Positions 1-6,473 of a stretch of 9,719 nucleotides of DNA are shown here, piece by piece (the stretch's first letter is position 1; every line of letters starts with the position of its first letter). The notes beneath the pieces are model-generated. The model searched no databases and was not told the origin of the DNA. It saw only the letters and a program-made list of their open reading frames with translations. Location: contig JAIPIO010000154.1 in NCBI GenBank assembly GCA_021734595.1, positions 1 to 9,719 on the forward strand. Direction: 5' to 3'. The DNA comes from Kiritimatiellales bacterium (lineage in GTDB: Bacteria; Verrucomicrobiota; Kiritimatiellia; Kiritimatiellales; Pontiellaceae). Made by a program: the position numbers and the translations under genes.

Positions 1-954
1 GGTTCCGACGACTGTCTTGCCGCAGGCCATGGGTTCGACGACAACCATCCCAAATGCTTCTTCCCACGCTGGGTCGACAACAATATCGAGCCCATTGTAA
101 ACGTCGCTCATGTCTTTGCGGAACCCCAGAAATGTTACGTTATCCTGCAACGATGCTTCAGTCACCATCGTCTGCAACTGCTGGACGTATCCGGTATTAT
201 TGCTGTAGATCCGGTCATCGCCCACGATAACCAAGTGGAAACGATGGTGTTTTTCAGCGACCAGGTCCGCCGCCGCCGCTAACAGAACAGGGTGGCCTTT
301 TTCCGGTGCCAGCCGCGCGGCAACGCCAATTACCGTGACGGCATCGGACAACCCCAGATAGTTTCGCAACTTCGATCCTGCACTTGGCTTGAAAACATCG
401 GTGTCTACTCCGTTATGCACTACCTGGATACGGTCCATGCCACGCCCCAGGCTTTGGACAAAATGCGCTTTCATTGCGTGTGAGTTGGCGAACACTGCAT
501 TCGCGCCGCGCAACGCCCGGCGATTCAATCGATAATCGACATAGACATTATGGATATGGTAAACGAACGGGAGGCCGGTTATGCGAGACAGCACGGTGGC
601 GAGCATGACTGAACGCTTTTTGTCGGAAGTGTATATCAGCTGGACTTTCTCTTTGCTGCAATACCGTGTCAATGTCAGAACCGTACGCCAGAAGCGGGTC
701 AGGCTGACCGCATCGTAAAGGGCCGCCTTCATGCTTCGACATTGCTTTATCGACTTGGTCCCGGCGTCAATGGGTATACGTTCAACCTTGGCAATCGTAT
801 TGAATTGATCAACCAGCATACCGCACGATTGGCAGGCTAGAGAAAGACGAAACTGGGCACGGTCAAGATGCTTCAACAGATTTAAGTGCACTTGGACGAC
901 GCCGCCCATGGCGTCGTTGGTGTCAAGAAAAAGTACATGTACGCGTTTCGGCAT
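1..954 (-). CDS. GT4-family glycosyltransferase, C-terminus cut by window edge
   Basis: This gene is open from an ATG at 954-952 to base 1, giving 318 codons without a stop; the C-terminus lies outside the window. It looks like a GT-B fold, GT4-type retaining glycosyltransferase that adds a sugar from an activated nucleotide donor to the lipid-linked repeat unit in the cytoplasm. Motifs seen: N-terminal glycine loop MGGVVQVHLNLL (16-27), an HIHN segment in the middle of the N-domain, VVHNGVDTDVF (178-188), the donor-phosphate-binding RLAPEKG (R214, K219), and EAFGMVVVE (299-307), which is the EX7E motif. FLGFRKDMSDVY (275-286) is also typical. The start is 9 bp after the acyltransferase stop, so the genes are probably co-transcribed. 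I see no good Shine-Dalgarno motif; the stop and a nearby out-of-frame ATG overlap as TAATG, so translational coupling is possible. Sugar donor and acceptor cannot be read from the sequence. The family call is firm. Confidence 0.93.
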   Translation of the reverse strand, partial: MPKRVHVLFLDTNDAMGGVVQVHLNLLKHLDRAQFRLSLACQSCGMLVDQFNTIAKVERIPIDAGTKSIKQCRSMKAALYDAVSLTRFWRTVLTLTRYCSKEKVQLIYTSDKKRSVMLATVLSRITGLPFVYHIHNVYVDYRLNRRALRGANAVFANSHAMKAHFVQSLGRGMDRIQVVHNGVDTDVFKPSAGSKLRNYLGLSDAVTVIGVAARLAPEKGHPVLLAAAADLVAEKHHRFHLVIVGDDRIYSNNTGYVQQLQTMVTEASLQDNVTFLGFRKDMSDVYNGLDIVVDPAWEEAFGMVVVEPMACGKTVVGT

Positions 955-963
955 GACTATTCA

Positions 964-2052
964 TTATTTTGTATTTGTCACACCTCGCCTTACCGCGATG
1001 AGCCCGCGGCGCACTGCGTCGGAAAACGCTCTCGCACCGCGTAACGCATGGCACTGCGGCCCGGGTTTTCGCCATACCAACCGACAGTGAGCCACCGCTT
1101 CGGCGCCCAGGTAATCTTTGAACTGAGAAAGTGTGTAGTGCGGTGACCCACCCATGTTCACCTGGACCGGCATACCCCAGCGTTCGTGCCAATATCGGCA
1201 GGCGTTCCAGTAAAGCGCGGGGATCACGCTGTGTCCCCGCAAACTCTCATTGTAACCGCAACGCCAGAGATAGAGGGTGCGGTCATCGTGACTTAGCAGA
1301 ACAATAACCGCCGCCTGTAATTTTCCTCGCGAGTCACGCGCACCATAGATTCCGGCGGCATCATGTTCCAGGAGCCAAGCGATGCGATTTTTGAAGTCCC
1401 GGTCCCATTGGGGGCTGGGCGCCCAGTTGAATTTCCACATAAGCTTGCGGTAAATCGGAATAAACTCGTCCGCGGCGGTTTTGTGAGGCAAAGGGCCAAA
1501 TTCATAGGACTCCGCAGCCCGCCGTATGAGTCTCCTGCGTTCACGATTCATGCGTGAGAAGACATAGTTCGGCGACTCGAAATCCCAGATGTGTGTATAA
1601 GCGGCTTGAACCTGCCATCCCGCATAGTGTACGCCGCGGGCATCATAAAAATGGGGATGCCCTTCAGCTTCAATCAAATGGACGTGCTCACCGTGTTTTT
1701 TCGCCAGTCCATGTAAGATTTCAAGTCGTTCCCGGGCAATGTGTACGGAACCGGTTTCCAGCTCAGGCACCAGCATCGGACCGGCATAAAAGAATTCGAA
1801 ATAGGTCGATGCCCGCATGCCCAGCCGCCGCTGAACAGGGAGTGGCCAGCCGCCGCGCAGTTCACCCCTGTCGTTGAATGCCCCCAGCCGCTTGAAACGA
1901 ATGCCGACCGAATCGGTTGCTTCGAGCATGCGCAGGCAGTCACTGCGAAGAAAACGGTTCCCTGTCGGCGAACGGGTTACGAGAGAATCCCAGGCAGAGT
2001 CTTCGCTTGGCGAAACGACTCGTATGTCGAGCGATCCTGAGAGCTTTGTCAT
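964..2052 (-). CDS. FemAB/GNAT-like N-acyltransferase of an EPS cluster
   Basis: This is a 362-aa soluble protein resembling the BioF2-like/GNAT_6 acetyltransferase domain (PF13480) and FemAB-type enzymes often found in polysaccharide and exosortase-type clusters. The core domain spans about residues 160-320: MNRERRRLIRRA (168-179), the beta strands around LQAAVIVLLS (245-254), YLWRCGYNESLRGHSVIPAL (261-280), and the diagnostic C-terminal NMGGSPHYTLSQFKDYLGA (299-317). The N-terminal third is a divergent FemAB-like half. There is no signal peptide or membrane segment. The likely role is transfer of an acyl or aminoacyl group to an amino sugar of the repeat unit; this is inferred from context and the substrate is unknown. 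I chose the ATG at 2052-2050 because it lies 7 bp after the pyruvyltransferase stop and has AAGAGAA upstream. The frame stays open to 2142, but that extension overlaps the previous gene and looks unlike the family. The GT4 gene follows after 9 bp. Confidence 0.85.
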   Translation of the reverse strand: MTKLSGSLDIRVVSPSEDSAWDSLVTRSPTGNRFLRSDCLRMLEATDSVGIRFKRLGAFNDRGELRGGWPLPVQRRLGMRASTYFEFFYAGPMLVPELETGSVHIARERLEILHGLAKKHGEHVHLIEAEGHPHFYDARGVHYAGWQVQAAYTHIWDFESPNYVFSRMNRERRRLIRRAAESYEFGPLPHKTAADEFIPIYRKLMWKFNWAPSPQWDRDFKNRIAWLLEHDAAGIYGARDSRGKLQAAVIVLLSHDDRTLYLWRCGYNESLRGHSVIPALYWNACRYWHERWGMPVQVNMGGSPHYTLSQFKDYLGAEAVAHCRLVWRKPGPQCHALRGARAFSDAVRRGLIAVRRGVTNTK

Positions 2053-2059
2053 TATTCGT

Positions 2060-2989
2060 TTATTCTCTTGTCGTTGTGTCCCGCCGCAAGCGATCCAACT
2101 GTTGGAGCAAGCGCTGTTCGCGATCCTCCAGAACCGCGGCATCGCTCAGATAGCGGGGGTGGTGGTGGGGAATGGCCCGCAGGGCCTGCGCTACACGAGC
2201 GGACCGAGTTCGGTTGGCCTTTCGGACAACGGTTTCCACCAGGCCACGCGCCACTCTCTCGATCCCCGCGCGTTTCAATGCCCGGCGTGTAACCGTACCG
2301 GGTACCATGTCGATCATCTTATCCGAAACACGTTTGCCACTGTACAGGCAAGGAAGGCGGCATGGATTGTATTCCAGTTCCAGAGATTGACACCAATCCC
2401 GCCATTTGAAAGCCAATGTTCTGGGATACGATTTGAGCGGAATCCAGGGGACCCGCAGCAGATCGGCGGCGATGGCGCCGTGCATGGCCTCGGCAACCAC
2501 GAGTTCCGATGCCGCGACCTGATCCAAAAAGGGTTCGACGCCGCACCCTGGATCTATGTAGTGGAAGCCTATGTCCCGGCACATGGCCGGCCAGTCCCAG
2601 TTGCGCAAAGTGCTCCAGTGGGGAACGAATGAAACCTGATGGCGTTTTTCATCCGACGGCGGACGATAGAATTGCGTACACAAGACCGCTCCATCGGTAA
2701 TCGCTTTTTCGGGGGAGAGCCCCAGGGACTTGGCGGTCAATGGGCCGCGAACGCAGTAGATCGTGTAGGTGTCGTCAATGTGTCGAGGACGGCGGCCGTA
2801 TCCAGCACCGGCACTGAAGACGATTTTCTTCCTTTTTTTAGGCAAAACAGCTTTGTCTAACAGCGTTCCGATGCCGACAAACAGGGGTGATTCCGATGCG
2901 TCGTCAAAAGCGCCCGGCAACAGCCTGGGCCAAAGCCACACGTTCAGCGCATCGCCAAAATTCGGAATATCGCAATAATAGAGCTTCAT
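2060..2989 (-). CDS. ExoV-like polysaccharide pyruvyltransferase
   Basis: This 309-aa cytoplasmic enzyme belongs to the polysaccharide pyruvyl transferase family (PF04230), closest in pattern to ExoV of succinoglycan synthesis. Such enzymes use phosphoenolpyruvate to form a ketal pyruvate on a sugar, adding negative charge to the polymer. Motifs seen: MKLYYCDIPNFGDALN (1-16), LWPRLLPG (19-26), FVGIGTLL (37-44), IYCVRGPLTAKSLGL (77-91), ITDGAVL (97-103), and AEAMHGAIAADLLRVPWIPL (166-185) with H170 in the conserved family position. The last 60 residues are basic and then helical or coiled, and are not typical of the core. I chose the ATG at 2989-2987 because the family consensus begins there and AGGA lies 11 nt upstream. 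The frame is open to 3100, but that part lies within an inverted repeat and is rejected. The AGGA sits in the base of that repeat, so folding could mask it. The acyltransferase starts 7 bp after the stop. Confidence 0.93.
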   Translation of the reverse strand: MKLYYCDIPNFGDALNVWLWPRLLPGAFDDASESPLFVGIGTLLDKAVLPKKRKKIVFSAGAGYGRRPRHIDDTYTIYCVRGPLTAKSLGLSPEKAITDGAVLCTQFYRPPSDEKRHQVSFVPHWSTLRNWDWPAMCRDIGFHYIDPGCGVEPFLDQVAASELVVAEAMHGAIAADLLRVPWIPLKSYPRTLAFKWRDWCQSLELEYNPCRLPCLYSGKRVSDKMIDMVPGTVTRRALKRAGIERVARGLVETVVRKANRTRSARVAQALRAIPHHHPRYLSDAAVLEDREQRLLQQLDRLRRDTTTRE

Positions 2990-2999
2990 GGTAGACGTG

Positions 3000-3111
3000 A
3001 TCCTGAAGCCGTGAGAAAACAACCGGCAAAAAGGACTTTTATCTTGCGTGCAAACAAGAACCCGTTGGGTAACGGGCATTTCTGCCGGTTGTTTTCTCAC
3101 GGATTCAGGAT
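3000..3111. repeat. 112-bp inverted-repeat element (MITE-like or giant hairpin)
   Basis: The arms at 3000-3032 and 3079-3111 are 33 bp each and are reverse complements except at 2 positions (left arm starts ATCCTGAAGCCGTGAGAAAA). The 46-bp centre holds its own hairpin, CCCGTT-GGGT-AACGGG at 3061-3076. A possible 3-bp target duplication TGA flanks it (2998-3000 and 3111-3113), but this is too short to weigh much and overlaps the arm ends. The size, near-perfect termini and lack of coding sequence fit a miniature inverted-repeat transposable element or a REP-like palindromic repeat. In mRNA it would form a very stable hairpin whose base contains the AGGA ahead of the pyruvyltransferase start. 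Its copy number elsewhere in the genome is unknown. Confidence 0.85.
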
Positions 3112-3175
3112 GATTCCGGTTTTCGCCCTATCCCAACGCATGGGGACGATTGAAATGTCACGGATTCCGGTTTTT
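3112..3175. repeat. short direct repeats next to the inverted-repeat element
   Basis: GATTCCGGTTTT occurs at 3112-3123 and again at 3163-3174. TCACGGATTC occurs at 3097-3106 (inside the right arm of the inverted repeat) and at 3158-3167. The distal copy reads as the proximal one with a 10-bp segment (AGGATGATTC) removed. The pattern suggests a partial duplication of the element end or remnants of a second copy. Confidence 0.6.
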
Positions 3176-3235
3176 GTCTTAGATCGAATAGGCAAGTACG
3201 GCAGGGATTGCTGTATGGTCATGACCCGCCGCGAG

Positions 3236-3257
3236 CGGCATGCAACCGAGCATGCCG
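3236..3257 (-). other. stem-loop just downstream of flippase stop
   Basis: CGGCATGC (3236-3243) and GCATGCCG (3250-3257) form a perfect 8-bp stem with a 6-nt loop, starting 5 bp after the flippase stop codon on the transcribed side. No U-run follows, so it is not a normal intrinsic terminator. It could protect the 3' end of the upstream transcript or act as a weak attenuator; that is inference. Confidence 0.4.
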
Positions 3258-3262
3258 GACAA

Positions 3263-4810
3263 TCATGAGTATTTGATTCCGAACAATAGGCGCTGCACCT
3301 GAGGGAAACGGCCCGCCAGCTTGGCGGCATGGAGAATATGATCCGCATCGTCGGGAGGCAGCACGCGTACGGCAAGTGCCGTCGCGACGTATGCAATAGC
3401 GCCCGTTGCTGCCACTGCAAAAACATTTTCGAGTCCTGTCGCATTGAGAATCAGTGTCATGAAGCCCGCGCAGACCATAGCCTTGGCGGCGGTAACCAGG
3501 TTGCCTTGAAGAAACATTCCGGACGGCATCAGCCGCAAAGCCCCGGCCATCATCAGCATCTCCGTCAGCAGCGTTGTGCCCGCCGCACCGATTCCTCCGT
3601 TTCCCCAGTACTGTTGGCTGAGCGGAATCGCCCACAGATTCATAAGTGGATTGAAAAAGGCCGCGACAATTGCCATGTAAGACCATTCTTTTTGTTTTCC
3701 CCTGGCGATCAACACGGATCCAAGGACCACGTCAACACACACCAAAACAATGCAGGCGCTGAAAAGCTGTAAGGTTATAATACTGTTCTCAAAGAGGCCC
3801 TCGCCATATAGAAGTTCAACGATGGACCGTGCTGCAATTGCGGTACCGACTCCGATGGGGATTGCGACGGCCAGCATCAGGTTCATAATTCTGGCGGTAG
3901 CCCGGGAGAATTGCTGCCTTTTGCCAGGTGCCGCCTGTGCCCCCATTCGCGCCAGCGGTGGGAAAACAACCAGATTCAACATGTGCGGAACGAAAAGCAG
4001 GGTGGCATAGATTTTGAACGCCGCGCCATACCAGCCGACGACCGCATTGCCGGTCATCAACGAAAGCATCAGCACATCGATTCGGGCATATATTTCGGCG
4101 AACACTACCCACACCAAAAACGGCAGTCCTCCGTAAATCAGGGTTCTTGTCAGATTCCAGTCCCAATGTAGCGAAAAGGGGATCCGTCTTCCCAGCAGGA
4201 CGATGCCAATTGCCAGATTGGCGGCAGCGGCAATGACATAAACAAAGCATACCGGCAGCAGTCCGTACCCTCTGAACAGCAGGAACGTGCAGCCGCCTGT
4301 GGCGATGATTTTTTCAACTACCACGGCACTCGTAATCGGGACCATTGATTCCAGTCCCTGAAACACCCCGCCAACCGTATGCGTAAGGTTGTTCAGGCAG
4401 GCGGCGACGGCGATGATGAGAATGGCCGATCTGGTGGTGGCGTCGTAAGGGATCAAAAAAGCCACCCCCGCCATCAGCAGGTAAACGACCACAGCAAGCG
4501 TGAGTTTAAGGGTGATGGCAGTGCCGATAAGATCACGCAGCGCTGCATAGCGTACTTCATGGTCCGTGTCCGGCTCGTCGACGGGGTTGAGAATGGCAAC
4601 TTCCTTAATCAAATATTTATTGATGCCAAGATTTATAAGCGTACTGAAAACCATACTGTAGGACAAGGCAAGGAATAATTTGCCGAAACCCTCGTCACCG
4701 AGAAAGCGCGGCAGAACTACCAAGAGCACCCACGAGAGGGACCAGGTTAGTATCTGGGAGCTGCCCTGGATCGCCGAGTTGCGCAGAGCGCGATGTGTTT
4801 TTCCTGGCAT
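3263..4810 (-). CDS. Wzx-type polysaccharide flippase (oligosaccharide repeat-unit translocase)
   Basis: This 515-aa polytopic membrane protein belongs to the MOP exporter superfamily, polysaccharide transport (Wzx/RfbX) type, which moves lipid-linked repeat units from the inner to the outer face of the inner membrane. Seen in sequence: the typical N-terminus NSAIQGSSQILTWSLSWVLL followed by LPRFLGDEGFGKLFLALSYS, then about 12-14 hydrophobic segments separated by short basic loops. Charged residues within the helices and GLPFLVWVVFAEIYARIDV before helix 7 are also family-like. The length is usual (about 450-520 aa). I chose the ATG at 4810-4808 because the conserved region begins within 10 residues. 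The frame stays open to an ATG at 4945, but those 45 extra residues are hydrophilic and arginine-rich and would overlap the ligase C-terminus by 41 bp. With the chosen start, 94 bp separate it from the ligase. The ribosome-binding site is weak (AGAGAAA). Confidence 0.9.
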   Translation of the reverse strand: MPGKTHRALRNSAIQGSSQILTWSLSWVLLVVLPRFLGDEGFGKLFLALSYSMVFSTLINLGINKYLIKEVAILNPVDEPDTDHEVRYAALRDLIGTAITLKLTLAVVVYLLMAGVAFLIPYDATTRSAILIIAVAACLNNLTHTVGGVFQGLESMVPITSAVVVEKIIATGGCTFLLFRGYGLLPVCFVYVIAAAANLAIGIVLLGRRIPFSLHWDWNLTRTLIYGGLPFLVWVVFAEIYARIDVLMLSLMTGNAVVGWYGAAFKIYATLLFVPHMLNLVVFPPLARMGAQAAPGKRQQFSRATARIMNLMLAVAIPIGVGTAIAARSIVELLYGEGLFENSIITLQLFSACIVLVCVDVVLGSVLIARGKQKEWSYMAIVAAFFNPLMNLWAIPLSQQYWGNGGIGAAGTTLLTEMLMMAGALRLMPSGMFLQGNLVTAAKAMVCAGFMTLILNATGLENVFAVAATGAIAYVATALAVRVLPPDDADHILHAAKLAGRFPQVQRLLFGIKYS

Positions 4811-4864
4811 GATGAGATGTGTTTCTCTGAATTGACTTGGATCGGATGCCTGCTCCACCTGTCG

Positions 4865-4943
4865 GGTGGGGCGTGTCGACGTCCTCTGAATGGCCGCCTT
4901 CGCGTTACGCCCTCTCTGCCCCCGCACGGGGGTTCGCCCCACC
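4865..4943 (-). other. nested inverted repeats across the ligase stop / flippase leader
   Basis: A 9-bp inverted repeat (GGTGGGGCG at 4865-4873, CGCCCCACC at 4935-4943) encloses a GC hairpin, CCCCC-GTGC-GGGGG in mRNA sense (4919-4932). The structure covers the last ligase codons and the leader of the flippase. It might influence coupling or mRNA stability between the two genes. There is no U-tract, so it is not a terminator. Functional meaning is inference only. Confidence 0.35.
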
Positions 4944-6119
4944 ATCAGGCAATACCGCCGCGGGCATCGTCAGATTGTGAATCGCCACCGTCAGGGCCAT
5001 CATAACCCCTAAGTAGATCATGTTTCTGTAATAGGTAATTTGCAGATCGTAATAAGCCACTGTAAGCTGGCTGAAGATAAAGACCACGACCATCAAGCAA
5101 ACGGCCTTGTAGAATGGATCGTTCGTTTTACGATAATCGATGGTTGCCTGCACCATGGCCATACCGAAAAAAAGCCAGAAAACGATAAATCCACCAAAAC
5201 CCGTTTTGGCCCACATCCAATAGATGCAATTGTGGGGGATGTAATCCCACAGGGGGAAATCGACTTTAGGCAGAGGTTTGATGATGAGATAGCGCTTGCC
5301 AAAGCCGATGCCGAAGGGAGAGCGGCGAATCGTCTGCTCGAGATTGTAGTTTTCGTCCTTACGGTAAAGGGTTGACGAAATGTCTTCTTTACTTATTGAG
5401 GCCGCGTTTCGTTGAAAGATCGACCGGCTTTTGCGAATCGGCAAGGCGATGGGCGACCCGCTGTTCCAGAAAACCGCGGTATAGATCAAGAGCAGCGGCA
5501 AAATCGGCACCGCCAGTTTGAGTGCCGTGATCTTGCGGGCGCGCGGCAGTAGTGCAAAAACGACAAACAGACTCAGAACCAGGGCGCCGTACGAAACGCG
5601 GCGTTGCGTCAGAATAAAGGTCAGAAAAGTAGTTGGGAAAGCGACCGCCAGCACGATGGTTTCCTTTCGCTTAATGCCGCCGAGGAGGATCAGGGCGGTC
5701 AGGAGAATGAACATCGTTACCATGAACAGGGCGTCTTCGTGACTGGTGATGCTGCGCACGTTTCCGAGGGTGCCGTCGAGGTGAACGAAAAAACGCCAGC
5801 AGCCCTGCAGTCCCTTGATTGTTACCCCGGTTATCACAATCCAAATACACGTAGAGATCTGTCGTCTGCCCCGAATGAACTGGGTCCCCAAAAAATAAAG
5901 GGCGCAAAGATAGTAGAGGGCGCGAATTTCCCAAAGGGCGGCTTTCAAGTCCCCGCCGCGGCTCACACCGTAGACCGTATAGAAGATCATCATGCTCAGG
6001 AAAAGCACGGCGATGCCAACGTTGGGGATCGGCCGCAATTGCCAATGGCGCGAGGTGGCGGCGCGGACCAGCCAGACCCCAACCATAATAGCGATAACAA
6101 CCTCCACGGGATTGAACAC
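4905..6119 (-). CDS. O-antigen ligase/Wzy-like polymerase, main (downstream) part of a frame-split gene
   Basis: This is a polytopic inner-membrane protein of the O-antigen ligase/polymerase superfamily (Wzy_C, PF04932), acting on lipid-linked repeat units at the periplasmic face. The 404-aa open part from a GTG at 6119-6117 shows about nine or ten hydrophobic segments, a cytoplasm-side TQRRVSYGA motif (171-179) and, after a long periplasmic loop (about 216-292), YIPHNCIYWMWAKTGFGGFI (293-312) with H296, the hallmark PHN...G..G pattern. The GTG has no good ribosome-binding site. The same frame extends upstream with no stop through sensible membrane-protein sequence (IDKPITWQPAVYDNLNNTLG) to the T-run at 6192-6198, where the other half (6146-6445) joins. 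I therefore infer a single 513-aa protein if a -1 shift occurs. Whether it acts as polymerase or ligase cannot be told apart. The window shows no other Wzy candidate. Confidence 0.85.
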   Translation of the reverse strand: MFNPVEVVIAIMVGVWLVRAATSRHWQLRPIPNVGIAVLFLSMMIFYTVYGVSRGGDLKAALWEIRALYYLCALYFLGTQFIRGRRQISTCIWIVITGVTIKGLQGCWRFFVHLDGTLGNVRSITSHEDALFMVTMFILLTALILLGGIKRKETIVLAVAFPTTFLTFILTQRRVSYGALVLSLFVVFALLPRARKITALKLAVPILPLLLIYTAVFWNSGSPIALPIRKSRSIFQRNAASISKEDISSTLYRKDENYNLEQTIRRSPFGIGFGKRYLIIKPLPKVDFPLWDYIPHNCIYWMWAKTGFGGFIVFWLFFGMAMVQATIDYRKTNDPFYKAVCLMVVVFIFSQLTVAYYDLQITYYRNMIYLGVMMALTVAIHNLTMPAAVLPDGGANPRAGAERA

Positions 6120-6145
6120 GAGAGCCCCGATTCCCAGGGTGTTGT

Positions 6146-6445
6146 TCAGGTTGTCATAAACCGCGGGCTGCCAAGTAATCGGTTTATCGATAAAAAAAGC
6201 TTGAACTGCTCCATCACCATAACCACCGCCAGAAGCGTGTAAATGCCAAGTTCAGGGAGGCGAAACAGGAGGACGGCAAAACACGCTCCGGCAGCCAGTA
6301 CCGGCAGAACAAGAATATGCCCGCCGCTAAAATAAACGAGCGTCACCGCTCCAACGGATGTAAGCACGGCAATCAGGTACTGGAGGATCACCCGCCGGCG
6401 CTGCCATGCCAACTCTTTATGTGTAATGTTCAGACTGGTTGGCAT
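6146..6445 (-). CDS. N-terminal part of the frame-split O-antigen ligase/Wzy-like protein
   Basis: A 99-aa open frame from ATG 6445-6443 to TGA at 6146. Residues 1-85 carry a basic cytoplasmic start (MPTSLNITHKELAWQRRR), three hydrophobic segments (about 19-40, 44-61, 66-82) and the phrase FRLPELGIYTLLAVVMVMEQ (61-80), which resembles the first helices of O-antigen ligase-like proteins. After the T-run at 6192-6198 the zero frame ends within 15 codons (tail SINRLLGSPRFMTT), while the -1 frame continues as the ligase body for 428 residues. The 99-aa form alone would be a truncated three-helix protein. The start is 28 bp after the small membrane-protein gene. GGAG lies 15 nt upstream, which is far, so the exact start is not certain. 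The most likely reading is one gene interrupted by a single-base frame change, real, programmed or artefactual. Confidence 0.75.
   Translation of the reverse strand: MPTSLNITHKELAWQRRRVILQYLIAVLTSVGAVTLVYFSGGHILVLPVLAAGACFAVLLFRLPELGIYTLLAVVMVMEQFKLFLSINRLLGSPRFMTT
6156..6212 (-). promoter_or_regulatory. candidate -1 programmed frameshift signal in the ligase gene
   Basis: In mRNA order: GGAG (6212-6209), 11 nt, the slippery heptamer U UUU UUA in the zero frame (6197-6191, codons UUU UUA), a 3-nt spacer, then AUAAACCG (6187-6180) pairing perfectly over 8 bp with CGGUUUAU (6163-6156) around a 16-nt loop. A -1 slip moves the ribosome from the 99-aa frame into the ligase frame exactly as needed. 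The T-run is 7 long, so transcriptional slippage to 8 T would give the same result. The layout is like dnaX-type sites; function is inferred. A 1-base homopolymer error would look identical at the T-run but would not explain the flanking elements. Confidence 0.45.
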
Positions 6446-6473
6446 AGGCCTGAATCATAACTCCGAGAGAGGG

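Larger units (their letters stand above)
2990..3262. other. 273-bp intergenic gap between flippase and pyruvyltransferase
   Basis: This is the only long gap in an otherwise compact cluster. It holds an 8-bp stem-loop just past the flippase stop, a duplicated 10-12 bp motif, and a 112-bp element bounded by 33-bp inverted repeats that abuts the pyruvyltransferase start; these are listed separately. I see no convincing gene. Short open frames crossing it on both strands encode similar peptides only because the inverted repeat reads alike in both directions. No clear sigma70 promoter was found. Confidence 0.8.

Noticed and set aside
2053..2142. Longer acyltransferase start at 2142
   Set aside because: It would overlap the pyruvyltransferase by 83 bp; the ATG at 2052 sits 7 bp after the preceding stop.
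2990..3100. N-terminal extension of the pyruvyltransferase to an ATG at 3100
   Set aside because: The extra 37 residues are translated from the inverted repeat; the family consensus begins at the ATG at 2989.
3236..3257. Intrinsic terminator after the flippase
   Set aside because: The stem is good but no U-run follows, so I list it only as a stem-loop.
3011..3268. 85-aa plus-strand open frame starting in the inverted repeat
   Set aside because: It shares its first residues and another stretch with the opposite-strand reading only because the repeat is palindromic; it has no family features and no neighbour on that strand.
4811..4945. Longer flippase start at 4945
   Set aside because: It adds 45 hydrophilic arginine-rich residues and overlaps the ligase end by 41 bp; the conserved N-terminus starts at 4810.
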